DNA of 64,000 nt from Bacteroidia bacterium (GTDB lineage Bacteria > Bacteroidota > Bacteroidia > B-17B0 > Aurantibacillaceae), in assembly GCA_016787785.1 (NCBI GenBank), contig JAEUTO010000010.1:124001-188000 (forward strand). Direction: 5' to 3'. Each line of letters begins with the position of its first letter. Positions within the stretch are counted from its first letter, which is position 1. The position numbers and the translations under genes are program-made. The notes under the pieces were generated by a model. It saw only the letters and a list, made by a program, of their open reading frames with translations, did no database searches and was not told where the DNA came from. This document shows positions 52,571 to 61,132 of this stretch, in pieces.

Positions 52571-54088
52571 TTAGTATGACGTTTTAAGTTCAACTCTTCT
52601 GTTTTTTGCTTTACCAGCAGCGGTTTTGTTATCCGAAACGGGTTTGGTTTCACCATATCCAATTGCATTTAAGCGGGATGCAGCAATACCTTTTGATTCT
52701 AAATACGCTTTAACAGATTCAGTTCTTTTTTGAGAAAGGGTCATGTTATAAGCATCATCGCCAACATTATCAGTATGACCTTCAACAGTTAAAGAAACAG
52801 CTTCGTAACGATTTAAGATAGCAGCAAGATCATCTAACTGTGAGTTTGAGATCAGTTTTAATTTATCACTACCTGTTTCAAAATAAATTTTGCTGGCAAT
52901 AACATTAATTTTTACAACATCTTCTCTTGCCATTTCCGGACAACCTTTATTTGCAATTGTTCCTTTTACTGCAGGGCAACGATCTTCATTATCAGATACA
53001 CCATCTCCGTCAGAATCAGGACAACCTTTGAAAGCTAAGATACCAGCTTTATCCGGACAAGCATCTTCTTCATTTACTATACCATCTTTATCGTTATCTA
53101 ATGTACAACCTGTTGCATCAACTTTATATCCAGATTTTGTTCCGGCACATTTGTCATCAATATCAACTACACCGTCTTTATCAGTATCAGGGCAACCTTT
53201 TGATTTTAGATCACCAAAAACATCAGGACAACGATCCTCTGCATCTGTGATACCATCAAGATCTTTATCGGGACAGCCATTTAAAGAAGCAATACCTGCG
53301 ATATCAGCACATTTGTCTAAATAGTCAGCTACACCATCACCATCACGGTCAAGAGGACAGCCAACAGCATCTACTGCTACACCTGCAGGTGTGTTTCCAC
53401 ACTTATCTTTTTTATCAGAAACGCCATCATTATCAGCATCTTTCTTTTTACCTAAGTTAAAAGTTAAACCCGCTTTATGATATAAGTAACCGTCATTTGC
53501 GTTAAGTCCGGTTGTTGGATCGTAACCGTGTTGCTCATTATCAATATCATCAGCACTTGTGTACATAAACGCTTCTTCGATCTGGAAATTAACTACACTA
53601 TTTAAACGAAAGTTAAAACCAAAACCTCCTGAAGGAAGCGAGAAGTCAAAACGTTCTCCTTTATCTTTAAGAGAATAAATACCTTCATGAAAAATAACAC
53701 CGGCGCCCAAAAATAAATATGGACGAACAGCATATCTTGGTGCTAAGATGTTATAACGTAATAACATTTCAGCCGTATTTAAACGAACTCTAAAATGGTT
53801 AAGCCCTTCTGGTTCTGTTGCCCAAGCTGCACGAGGTTCAAAATTTCCCAGTTCGCCTCTTGTAAATGCAGCCGAAAGATCAAAATGTTTGCTTAAATAA
53901 GCTGAAACGGAAATTCCAGCAAACGCGTAAGTAGATGGCTGATCTACGCTATAGAAATTCATGCCTCTGTCGCCGTTATATTGGATAATTCCACCATGTA
54001 CGCCCACGTTCCACTTTTTTTCTTCTGTTTGCGAATATGTGGTAATTGCAGTTAAACAACACACAAATAATAGTAATAATTTTTTCAT
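52571..54088 (-). CDS. OmpA-family protein with thrombospondin type-3 (calcium) repeats
   Basis: About 505 aa from ATG 54088, which opens the signal peptide (LLLFVCCLTAITTYSQ); an in-frame ATG 54 bp earlier would put this signal inside the chain. Residues ~20-200 form a beta-barrel (IPAFAGISVSAYL-type strands). Then come five or more DxDxDG-type repeats (DADNDGVSDKKDKCGNTPAG, DRDGDGVADYLDKC), which bind Ca2+ as a rigid spacer, and a C-terminal OmpA domain (VEGHTDNVGDDAYNMTLSQKR) for peptidoglycan. It is probably an abundant outer-membrane protein with a long spacer. Confidence 0.9.
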   Translation of the reverse strand: MKKLLLLFVCCLTAITTYSQTEEKKWNVGVHGGIIQYNGDRGMNFYSVDQPSTYAFAGISVSAYLSKHFDLSAAFTRGELGNFEPRAAWATEPEGLNHFRVRLNTAEMLLRYNILAPRYAVRPYLFLGAGVIFHEGIYSLKDKGERFDFSLPSGGFGFNFRLNSVVNFQIEEAFMYTSADDIDNEQHGYDPTTGLNANDGYLYHKAGLTFNLGKKKDADNDGVSDKKDKCGNTPAGVAVDAVGCPLDRDGDGVADYLDKCADIAGIASLNGCPDKDLDGITDAEDRCPDVFGDLKSKGCPDTDKDGVVDIDDKCAGTKSGYKVDATGCTLDNDKDGIVNEEDACPDKAGILAFKGCPDSDGDGVSDNEDRCPAVKGTIANKGCPEMAREDVVKINVIASKIYFETGSDKLKLISNSQLDDLAAILNRYEAVSLTVEGHTDNVGDDAYNMTLSQKRTESVKAYLESKGIAASRLNAIGYGETKPVSDNKTAAGKAKNRRVELKTSY

Positions 54089-54181
54089 TGGATCTTTTTT
54101 TAGTTTATTTTTTAATAAATGCGTTCCCATAATTATGCCCATGAAGAAGCTAACGTGGGTATGCTTTCATAGGATCCAATG
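54086..54181 (-). promoter_or_regulatory. Inverted repeat that can cover the start codon of the OmpA gene
   Basis: CATTGGATC at 54086-54094 and GATCCAATG at 54173-54181 form a 9-bp perfect inverted repeat, 78 bp apart. In the mRNA the downstream arm is GATCCAATG, which includes the AUG. Pairing with the upstream arm would hide it if the transcript starts above 54181. Confidence 0.4.
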
Positions 54182-54602
54182 ATACCAGAGTTTCCCGATC
54201 GTATTATCGATTAAAATAAAATTGAAATGCGCTTGTTTTCGTTCCTAGCTTACCTCAAACTGAGGAACATAATACATAGTTAGCGTGTGAAAATGCTTTG
54301 TGAATTCCCGTAAACATTAAGTATCTGTTAAGTTCTATACTTAATTATATGGTTCAACAAAAAAAAACAATCTTGTGAAAAATAAAATTTAATATTAAGA
54401 ATGTAAGCGACAGCAAGGGCAACATGCTTAACACTGGCGATTTGGTTCACTTAATAAAAGACCTCAAAATAAAAGGCTCTTGTTTGGTTTTTAACCAGGA
54501 AAATGTTTAAGAACGGTAAATTAACACACAATAAGATAGTGTGCGGAGCAGGCGGAAATGATAGTGTTTTGAGAACTGAGTTTTTGATAAAGGCGTAATT
54601 TA
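54182..54602. other. Intergenic stretch, no clear gene
   Basis: This AT-rich stretch upstream of the OmpA gene holds no long frame. I see short inverted repeats (for example CCTCA-AAC-TGAGG near 54254), an A-tract near 54360-54370, and a 28-codon plus-strand frame at 54424-54510 (MLNTGDLVHLIKDLKIKG...) whose reality is uncertain. A promoter for the OmpA gene and perhaps a small RNA should lie here, but I found no exact TAnnTTTG box on the minus strand. Confidence 0.5.
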
Positions 54603-54685
54603 TGGAAAATGTAAGAGGTAAAATGGAAAATGTGTCATCCTAATTTTTGCCCTTTTCCATCTTGCCTTTCACGTTTTACATATTT
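54603..54685. repeat. Heptad-period palindromic repeat (copy 3) beside rarA
   Basis: Units of 7 nt on the left (TGGAAAA, TGTAAGA, GGTAAAA, TGGAAAA from 54603) and on the right (CCTTTTC, CATCTTG, CCTTTCA, CGTTTTA from 54651) are near reverse complements. The element ends at the rarA stop (54687). Confidence 0.6.
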
Positions 54686-54686
54686 T

Positions 54687-55958
54687 TCAGTATCCATACT
54701 TCTCCTTCCACAATTTTTTCAGGTAATTTCTTTGTTCTTGTTCCCGTGCATTATTTCCGGGTTCATAAAATTTTGTTGCGGCGATTTGATCGGGTAAAAA
54801 TTCCTGATCTATAAAATTGTTCTCAAAAGAGTGGGCATATTTATACTCTTTACCATAATTTAAATTCTTCATTAACTTAGTAGGTGCATTTCTTAAATGT
54901 AAAGGCACCGGCAGATCGCCGGTTTTATCAACTAGCGCCAAGGCTTCATCAATTGCCATATAGCTGGCGTTGCTTTTTGCGCTGCAGGCTAAATAAGTAA
55001 CACACTGACTTAAAATAATTCGCGACTCAGGCATACCAATAACATTTACAGCGTTAAAACAATTGTTGGCAAGCAGTAAAGCGTTAGGATTTGCATTGCC
55101 AATATCTTCGCTTGCTAAAATTAAAAGTCGGCGCGCAATAAATAAAGGGTCTTCGCCACCTTTAATCATGCGCGCCAGGTAATACACAGCCGCATTGGGA
55201 TCGCTGCCTCTTATTGATTTAATAAAAGCTGAAATAATATCGTAATGTTGCTCGCCGCTTTTATCATACAAAGCTAAATTTTGTTGTATAACCGTTAGCA
55301 CCAGTTCGTTCGTGATCTCAATAGTATTATTTGCTGAACTGTTAACCACAATTTCTAAAGCATTCAATAATTTACGGGCGTCGCCGCCGCTAATACGTAA
55401 GAGGGCCTCGTGTTCTTTTACGATAATATTTTTTGTTTTTAAGAACTCATCGTTCTTTATGGCATTTGTAAAAAGATCAACCAATTCCTGTTCTTCTAAA
55501 TTTTTAAGAACGTAGATCTGGCAACGTGAGAGTAAAGCCGGAATAACTTCAAAAGAAGGATTTTCGGTAGTAGCACCAATTAATGTGACCACACCTTTTT
55601 CAACAGCTCCTAATAAAGAGTCTTGTTGCGATTTACTAAAACGATGGATCTCATCAATAAAAAGAACAGGCTTATTTTGATTAAAGATATTATTGTCTGA
55701 CGCTTTTTCAATTACCTCACGCACTTCTTTTACCCCACTGTTTATGGCACTTAAATGGTAAAAAGGGCGTTTTAATTCGGTAGCAATTATTAAAGCAAGC
55801 GAGGTTTTACCAACACCCGGCGGGCCCCAAAAAAGTATAGATGGGAGCAGGTTTTGGAGGATAGCATTGCGCAAAGCGCTGCCTGTGCCTATAATATGTT
55901 GTTGCCCAATATATTGATCGAGGGTTTTAGGGCGCATTCTTTCGGCTAAGGGCTGCAT
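54687..55958 (-). CDS. rarA: Replication-associated recombination protein A (RarA/MgsA, Wrnip1-like AAA+ ATPase)
   Basis: 423 aa. RarA acts at stalled or damaged replication forks. The AAA+ core has Walker [16 protein letters not shown] (about residues 40-55), Walker [16 protein letters not shown], sensor 1 region [20 protein letters not shown] and sensor 2 [14 protein letters not shown]. The C-terminal tetramerisation part has [28 protein letters not shown] and [16 protein letters not shown]. The stop abuts a heptad repeat. It is on the same strand as the downstream OmpA gene but 600 bp away. Confidence 0.93.
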   Translation of the reverse strand: MQPLAERMRPKTLDQYIGQQHIIGTGSALRNAILQNLLPSILFWGPPGVGKTSLALIIATELKRPFYHLSAINSGVKEVREVIEKASDNNIFNQNKPVLFIDEIHRFSKSQQDSLLGAVEKGVVTLIGATTENPSFEVIPALLSRCQIYVLKNLEEQELVDLFTNAIKNDEFLKTKNIIVKEHEALLRISGGDARKLLNALEIVVNSSANNTIEITNELVLTVIQQNLALYDKSGEQHYDIISAFIKSIRGSDPNAAVYYLARMIKGGEDPLFIARRLLILASEDIGNANPNALLLANNCFNAVNVIGMPESRIILSQCVTYLACSAKSNASYMAIDEALALVDKTGDLPVPLHLRNAPTKLMKNLNYGKEYKYAHSFENNFIDQEFLPDQIAATKFYEPGNNAREQEQRNYLKKLWKEKYGY

Positions 55959-56096
55959 TTTTGTTAATTATTTTTAACGGTTAAGTAAGTAATTATTTCC
56001 TATTTTTACATAAAGGAAAATTACCAAGATTTAAATTGTTATGCAACTTCACGGTTGATGCCATTTAAAGTTAAACTTGTATTTTTAAAACAGACT

Positions 56097-56636
56097 ATGA
56101 ACAACAAAAAAATATTCTCGCTCTCAGCTTTAACTTTAGGCGTTATCTTATTAATGTCTTTTGCTTTTAAAGGCGAAAAAGATCCCTTACACAAGCGCGT
56201 ATTTAACATTAATATTACCGAGGTTAAAGATGGTGTTGCCGCTAAAAAATCTACCATGGATAAAATGGAGTTTAAAGACGGTAAATTGTGGAGCGACTTT
56301 TTATTTGATAAATACCAATACAAATGGTTAAAGTACCGCATTAATAAAGATTCTATTTATACAGATTCTACTGATACAGAGGTGCGCTTATTAGAAGTAG
56401 AGGCTACTGTTACAGATGATAAGGACCAAACTATTACCATCAATTTTACAAATGTAGAGTGGGATATAGAAGGTACTATTAAGATGACTAAAAGCGATAA
56501 GCCTAAAAAGTATTACGATTTTGCCGGTCGCGAAAAAGGTGGCAAGCCAAAGAAACCTAAGAAAGACAAAAACGGTAACATTATTGACGCGCCAAAAATG
56601 GAAGGTGAACAAAAAACCGAAGGCGAGCAAAAGTAA
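56097..56636 (+). CDS. Unknown exported protein with basic, Lys-rich C-terminus
   Basis: About 179 aa from ATG 56097, which opens a signal or anchor segment (IFSLSALTLGVILLMSFAF); the earlier TTG/ATG at 56055-56058 would place it inside. The body (residues ~30-140) shows strands with a repeated XEVRLLEVEATVTDDKDQTITINF pattern, and the tail is low-complexity (GREKGGKPKKPKKDKNG). I recognise no family. It lies between rarA and msrA. Confidence 0.55.
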   Translation: MNNKKIFSLSALTLGVILLMSFAFKGEKDPLHKRVFNINITEVKDGVAAKKSTMDKMEFKDGKLWSDFLFDKYQYKWLKYRINKDSIYTDSTDTEVRLLEVEATVTDDKDQTITINFTNVEWDIEGTIKMTKSDKPKKYYDFAGREKGGKPKKPKKDKNGNIIDAPKMEGEQKTEGEQK

Positions 56637-56827
56637 AGCATTTTAATTTTTGCTTTAGTTCTAATAAGTTTCATAAGATCTTATAATTTAATTTAACATT
56701 ATTTACGAAAGCCGCTTGTAAGGTTATTGTTTGTTGATCGTATATATGATGTAACACAGTGTAAATGGCACGCTTAGTAAAAGATAAAACTAGTTTGGCA
56801 ACCATTTCGCATATAAATAGTAGAAAA

Positions 56828-57514
56828 ATGAAAAAACTAAAGGCATATTTCAGATCAACAACAACTTTTTTTGCAAGCATTTTTTTTATGACGGCTTGCA
56901 CGCAGGCATCAAATCCAAATAAAGTAACTATGAACGTAGAAACAAACACAAACCCGGTAAATATTCATTCAACTAATAACACAATAGACACTGCTACTTT
57001 CGGGGCAGGTTGCTTTTGGTGTGTTGAAGCAGTTTTTCAACGCCTAAATGGCGTTATAAGTATTAAAAGCGGTTATGCCGGAGGTACGGTAAAAAACCCT
57101 TCATACAAAGAAGTTTGTACGGGTACTACAGGGCATGCAGAAGTTTGCCAGATAATTTTTGACAAGAGTAAAATTAAATTTGATGAACTTTTGGAAGTAT
57201 TCTGGAAAACACACGATCCTACAACGTTGAATTATCAGGGAAATGATCATGGTACACAGTACCGCTCGGTAGTTTTTTATCATAATGTGGAGCAAAAAGA
57301 ATTGGCAGAAAAATATAAAAAACAAATTAATGACGAGAAGGCTTATCCAAACCCTATCGTTACTGAGATTGTTCCCTTCAATAATTATTACGAAGCTGAA
57401 GCTTATCATCAAAATTATTACAACCAAAATGGCAGCGAAGGTTATTGTCAATTTGTGATCCAACCCAAAGTAGAAAAATTTGAAAAGATCTTTAAAGATA
57501 AAATGAAGAAATAA
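56828..57514 (+). CDS. msrA: Peptide methionine (S)-S-oxide reductase, lipoprotein form
   Basis: About 228 aa from ATG 56828; a more upstream ATG (56765) would bury the lipoprotein signal (FFASIFFMTACT). MsrA reduces methionine-S-sulfoxide. The catalytic Cys is in GAGCFWCVEAVF (about C62), then GYAGGTVKNPSYKEVCTGTTGHAE, QGNDHGTQYRS and YHQNYY. The lipobox makes this an envelope-anchored enzyme, unlike the usual cytoplasmic form. It ends 2 bp from the stop of a convergent lipoprotein gene. Confidence 0.92.
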   Translation: MKKLKAYFRSTTTFFASIFFMTACTQASNPNKVTMNVETNTNPVNIHSTNNTIDTATFGAGCFWCVEAVFQRLNGVISIKSGYAGGTVKNPSYKEVCTGTTGHAEVCQIIFDKSKIKFDELLEVFWKTHDPTTLNYQGNDHGTQYRSVVFYHNVEQKELAEKYKKQINDEKAYPNPIVTEIVPFNNYYEAEAYHQNYYNQNGSEGYCQFVIQPKVEKFEKIFKDKMKK

Positions 57515-57516
57515 TT

Positions 57517-58050
57517 TTATTGGCGCAAAATTATTTTGTAATTATTAGTTAATTGTTTTGTAATGATTACTTCGTCTTTAGTGATTTTTCGAATATCCCA
57601 CTCGCAGAATTTGTTTTTTTCAGGATTAAAAATGTTGCGTTGGCAAACAGTAATATTACCTTTTAAAAAGCACTGAGAGCTGTCGTTGTTATAATAGCCT
57701 AAATCTGTTCCCATACTCATAAGTTTTGCATCTTTATCAATGTCGACAGAATAATTGTACAAAAAAATTTGGGTTGAATAATTACGGGCATGCGCTTCAG
57801 AAATATGAAACCTAACGAAATCATGTGAGGAATTCAAGTATTTATCGGCACCTTGAAATAAGGTGGTTGAATCAATCCCATTAACTTCGTAAAGTTTTAA
57901 TTTCCATAATTTTTCTGAGTGATCTTTATTTTTCCCAAATAAATGTTTAATTCTATTATATACAAAACCTCCCTCGGGATATTTTTTGCAAGTATTAAAT
58001 ATAAGAGCAAACAGTAAAATAAGCGAAATATGTAGTTTGGTCAACTTCAT
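57517..58050 (-). CDS. Unknown lipoprotein
   Basis: 177 aa with a lipobox (LIFNTC, Cys near residue 21) followed by KKYPEGG. The body is Lys/Asp/Asn-rich with beta-like strands (VRFHISEAHARNYSTQIFLYNYSVDID) and three other cysteines. No family recognised. A heptad repeat lies upstream, between it and efp on the same strand. Confidence 0.55.
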   Translation of the reverse strand: MKLTKLHISLILLFALIFNTCKKYPEGGFVYNRIKHLFGKNKDHSEKLWKLKLYEVNGIDSTTLFQGADKYLNSSHDFVRFHISEAHARNYSTQIFLYNYSVDIDKDAKLMSMGTDLGYYNNDSSQCFLKGNITVCQRNIFNPEKNKFCEWDIRKITKDEVIITKQLTNNYKIILRQ

Positions 58051-58098
58051 TATCTAAATAAAGATAACAAAAAAAGCGGAAGAAAATCTCCCGCTTTA

Positions 58099-58133
58099 AT
58101 CCTGTATCCTGAGTCCTTTATCTTTTGTCTAAA
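58099..58133. repeat. Heptad-period intergenic repeat (copy 4)
   Basis: ATC/GTC triplets recur every 7 nt at 58099, 58106, 58113, 58120 and 58127. It lies between efp and the lipoprotein gene. Confidence 0.6.
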
Positions 58134-58138
58134 TAAAA

Positions 58139-58702
58139 CTATTTCTTAATTCTCTCCACGTAATCACCTGTACGTGTATCTATTTTTACCCAATCTCCCT
58201 GGTTAAAAAATAAAGGCACTTTAATTTCTGTTCCAGTATCTAAGGTTGCAAATTTTAAGGTGTTGGTTGCAGTATCACCTTTTAAGCCCGGCTCTGTATA
58301 AGTAATTTCTGCTTCAATAAATGTTGGTGGTTCTGCAATAATAGGTTCGTCACCTTCAAAACTCACTTTTACTTCCATACCTTCTTTTAAGAAACGTCCG
58401 CCTTCACCAAACATAAGTAGTGGTATATGCACCTGTTCAAAATTTTCGTTATCCATTACAACAGCAAATTCACCTTCGGTATAAATGAATTGCATCATTT
58501 TATATTCTACACGAACTAGTTCAACACTTTCGCCACTTCTAAAACGGTTCTCGGTTTGTTTACCATTTTTTAAGTTGCGCATTTTAGCCTGGTAAAAAGC
58601 ACGTAAGTTGCCCGGTGTACGGTGTTGCCAATCTGTTATTTGTACAATGTCGCCGTTAAATCTGATTACTGATCCAACGTTAATATCTCCTGTGTCTGCC
58701 AT
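58139..58702 (-). CDS. efp: Elongation factor P (variant tip loop)
   Basis: 187 aa, the full three-domain length (KOW-like, OB, C-terminal OB). EF-P relieves ribosomes stalled at polyproline. The tip loop of domain 1 reads HRTPGNLRAFYQAKMRNL: relative to E. coli HVKPGKGQAF the modified lysine is replaced by Asn (about residue 32), with Arg two residues later. Thus EpmA-type lysylation or similar modification of Lys would not apply here. Other segments (RFRSGESVELVRVEYKMMQFIYTEGE) are normal. It is upstream of a lipoprotein gene and downstream of accA on the same strand. Confidence 0.93.
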   Translation of the reverse strand: MADTGDINVGSVIRFNGDIVQITDWQHRTPGNLRAFYQAKMRNLKNGKQTENRFRSGESVELVRVEYKMMQFIYTEGEFAVVMDNENFEQVHIPLLMFGEGGRFLKEGMEVKVSFEGDEPIIAEPPTFIEAEITYTEPGLKGDTATNTLKFATLDTGTEIKVPLFFNQGDWVKIDTRTGDYVERIKK

Positions 58703-58747
58703 TTGAAATGATAAATTTTAAATTATTAATTATAAATTTTTAATTAG

Positions 58748-59722
58748 TTAAGCTTCCGTTTCTACTTCTATATCGTGCACTACACCCATTGCCGAAAATT
58801 TATTAATGCGTTGCTCAATTCTTTCTTCCGCATTAAATTTACTTAAGGTTGCTAAGTGTTTTAAAATTTCTGTTTTAACCGTCGCAAAAATTTCTTCCTG
58901 GTTACGGTGTGCTCCACCTAATGGTTCTTTAATGATACCATCAATTAAACCATTCTTGCTCATATTATCAGCCGTTAATTTTAACGCGTCTGCCGCCTGT
59001 TCTTTAAAACTCCAGCTACGCCATAAAATAGATGAACATGATTCAGGCGAAATTACAGAGTACCAGGTGTTTTCCAACATTAATACTTTATCGCCAATAC
59101 CAATTCCTAGAGCACCACCGCTGGCGCCTTCGCCAATGATGATACAAATTACCGGCACTTTTAATTGCACCATCTCAAGTAAATTACGGGCAATAGCTTC
59201 ACCTTGTCCGCGTTCTTCTGCTTCCAGTCCGGGATATGCACCGGGCGTATCAATAAATGTAACAATAGGCTTGTTAAATTTTTCGGCCATTTTCATTAAA
59301 CGCAAGGCTTTGCGGTAACCCTCGGGGTTAGCCATTCCAAACCTGCGGATCTGGCGCATTTTGGTATTAATACCTTTTTGTTGCCCAATGAACATAACGG
59401 TTTGCCCGTCAATTTCACCAAAACCTCCAACCATGGCTTTATCGTCACCAACAGTGCGGTCGCCATGCAACTCCATAAACGTTTTGTTCGAAACAGAATC
59501 TATATAGGCCAGTGTATAGGGTCTTTCCGGGTGGCGACTAACCTGTACGCGTTGCCAGGGTGTTAAGTTGGAATAAAGTTCTTGGGTTTTAGCGGTAATA
59601 TGACTTTCCAGTTCTTTGATTTTTTCGGTGAGGTCTACTTTACTTTTAGAAGCAACTTCTCTAAGTTTAGTTATCTCTTCCTCTAAATCCTGAATTGGTT
59701 TTTCAAAATCCAAATAGATCAT
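58748..59722 (-). CDS. accA: Acetyl-CoA carboxylase carboxyltransferase subunit alpha
   Basis: 324 aa. AccA with AccD transfers CO2 from biotin to acetyl-CoA, the first step of fatty-acid synthesis. Features: N-terminal coiled coil ([16 protein letters not shown]), [51 protein letters not shown] (CoA region), and [14 protein letters not shown]. Its ATG has a TATCTTTG box 25 bp upstream. efp follows 45 bp downstream on the same strand, and the two may share a transcript. Confidence 0.96.
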   Translation of the reverse strand: MIYLDFEKPIQDLEEEITKLREVASKSKVDLTEKIKELESHITAKTQELYSNLTPWQRVQVSRHPERPYTLAYIDSVSNKTFMELHGDRTVGDDKAMVGGFGEIDGQTVMFIGQQKGINTKMRQIRRFGMANPEGYRKALRLMKMAEKFNKPIVTFIDTPGAYPGLEAEERGQGEAIARNLLEMVQLKVPVICIIIGEGASGGALGIGIGDKVLMLENTWYSVISPESCSSILWRSWSFKEQAADALKLTADNMSKNGLIDGIIKEPLGGAHRNQEEIFATVKTEILKHLATLSKFNAEERIEQRINKFSAMGVVHDIEVETEA

Positions 59723-59747
59723 ATTTTTGTTTGCGTTAGTTAGGTTG

Positions 59748-59755
59748 CAAAGATA
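59748..59755 (-). promoter_or_regulatory. Probable -7 box of accA
   Basis: On the minus strand TATCTTTG fits TAnnTTTG and lies 25 bp before the accA ATG. The -33 region is unclear. Confidence 0.5.
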
Positions 59756-59845
59756 CGGTTTTTATAAAAAACTACCATTTTTATTACCAAATCGTTAAAA
59801 AATACGCCAGTTTTGTGGATTTTAACTTACTTTTGAGGCATTAAA

Positions 59846-60214
59846 TTGATCGCTTACATATTCATTTTCTCTATTTTATTTTCGCTTTTTGCCAAATTAG
59901 AGGTGTGTATCAGCTATTTAGTAAATCAAAAGTATTACGCTGAGGTGTTATGTGAGAATAAAGAGAAAGAAGATTCGTGTTGTATGGGAAAATGTGCAAT
60001 GACCAAAGAACTAAATAATTTAGCTGAAAAAGAAGAAGAACAACCCACAAAAACCCCAAATTCTACCTTTAAAATTACCAAAGCAGAAGAAGCTGTTGTT
60101 AAGACCTTCAAATTTTATTCCCCGAGCTTTTTTCTCTATTTAATAGGTAGCTCTTTTGAAGCTGAATTAAATAAGGGAGAGTTAACGTCGTTATTTAAGC
60201 CGCCAACCGCTTAA
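59846..60214 (+). CDS. Small Cys-motif exported protein at the head of a copper-type operon
   Basis: 122 aa with a TTG start; no ATG or GTG opens the frame nearby. The N-terminus is hydrophobic (IFIFSILFSLFA), then a cysteine cluster (CENKEKEDSCCMGKCAM, residues ~36-52) and a C-terminal FKPP. The pattern recalls small Bacteroidota proteins with CC and PP motifs, often near metal genes, but the family is not certain. TACTTTTG at 59828-59835 may be its promoter box. It precedes the MbnP-like gene by 135 bp. A metal-chaperone role is an inference. Confidence 0.55.
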   Translation: MIAYIFIFSILFSLFAKLEVCISYLVNQKYYAEVLCENKEKEDSCCMGKCAMTKELNNLAEKEEEQPTKTPNSTFKITKAEEAVVKTFKFYSPSFFLYLIGSSFEAELNKGELTSLFKPPTA

Positions 60215-60349
60215 TTTTTAATTACAATTTCTTATCATGACCTGTCTCATACCACAAACTACTTTTTTATTAGTTAATGTTTGTTGTTATGCTGACGTGG
60301 CGTTATATTATTTGAACTATTTTAATTAACTTTATTAATCGTATTACAA

Positions 60350-61132
60350 ATGAAAAATATTATAAAATATATTCCTCTTTTTTTATTGCTAACCACTGTG
60401 TCTTGCAAAAAAGATAAAAAAGACCCCGAGCCAGAACCGGAGCCAACACCGGCTGCAACAACCAATACCATTAAAATATTGTTTGAGCATACTGTTGATA
60501 CAAATGAACTTGTTTTAAATCAAAACTATGTTAATCCAAACTTGGACACTTTTAAAGTAAGTACATTAAAATACTACATAAGTAATATCGTTATCACCAA
60601 AAATGACAATACTACGTTTGTAGAGCCGGAGAGTTACCATTTAATTGATGTTTCTAATTTAAGTTCAACAACAATTAGCATTCCAAATCTTCCTTTTGCC
60701 AGCTATAAATCTCTTTCATTTACTTTAGGAGTTGATAGTACCAGGAATTGTTCAGGCGCGCAAACAGGAGATCTGGCTCAAAATAAAGGTATGTTCTGGA
60801 ACTGGTCTACTGGCTATATCATGTTTAAGCTCGAAGGTACCTCGCCGCAGTCTGGCGCGTCAAACAAAAGTCTAACGTATCATATTGGTGGTTTTGGTGG
60901 CGTAAATAAAGTGCAACGCAATTTTATTTTTAATTTTGCAAGCACACCTGCAAATGTTTCAGCATCTGTTTCTCCAGTTATACATATGTCGGTTGATGTA
61001 AATGAGTTCTTCAAGAACCCCACAACAATTAATGTTGCAACTCAGCATACACAAATGTCAACAGGAGCAACTGCAAAAATGTTTGCAGATAATTACGCTG
61101 ACATGATATCGTTTGAGCATGTACATAATTAA
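60350..61132 (+). CDS. MbnP-like copper-binding lipoprotein
   Basis: 260 aa with a lipobox (TTVSCKK) and a Glu/Pro spacer (DPEPEPEPTPAA). The rest matches the MbnP domain: a KILFEHTVDTNELVLN strand, LKYYISNIVIT, and the hallmark KGMFWNWSTGYIMFK (W150, W152). MbnP proteins are periplasmic copper binders in which a Trp is oxidised to kynurenine by the MbnH partner. The following gene is the MbnH homologue, and overlaps by one base (TAATG at 61130-61134). Copper is the likely ligand by family; the modified residue cannot be proven. Confidence 0.82.
   Translation: MKNIIKYIPLFLLLTTVSCKKDKKDPEPEPEPTPAATTNTIKILFEHTVDTNELVLNQNYVNPNLDTFKVSTLKYYISNIVITKNDNTTFVEPESYHLIDVSNLSSTTISIPNLPFASYKSLSFTLGVDSTRNCSGAQTGDLAQNKGMFWNWSTGYIMFKLEGTSPQSGASNKSLTYHIGGFGGVNKVQRNFIFNFASTPANVSASVSPVIHMSVDVNEFFKNPTTINVATQHTQMSTGATAKMFADNYADMISFEHVHN

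Noticed and set aside
52890-53324. 144-codon plus-strand frame inside the OmpA/TSP3 gene
   Set aside because: Its Ser/Pro-rich translation is the antisense shadow of Asp-rich repeat codons.
58806-59318. 170-codon plus-strand frame opposite accA
   Set aside because: accA is clearly conserved; the opposing frame has no family features.
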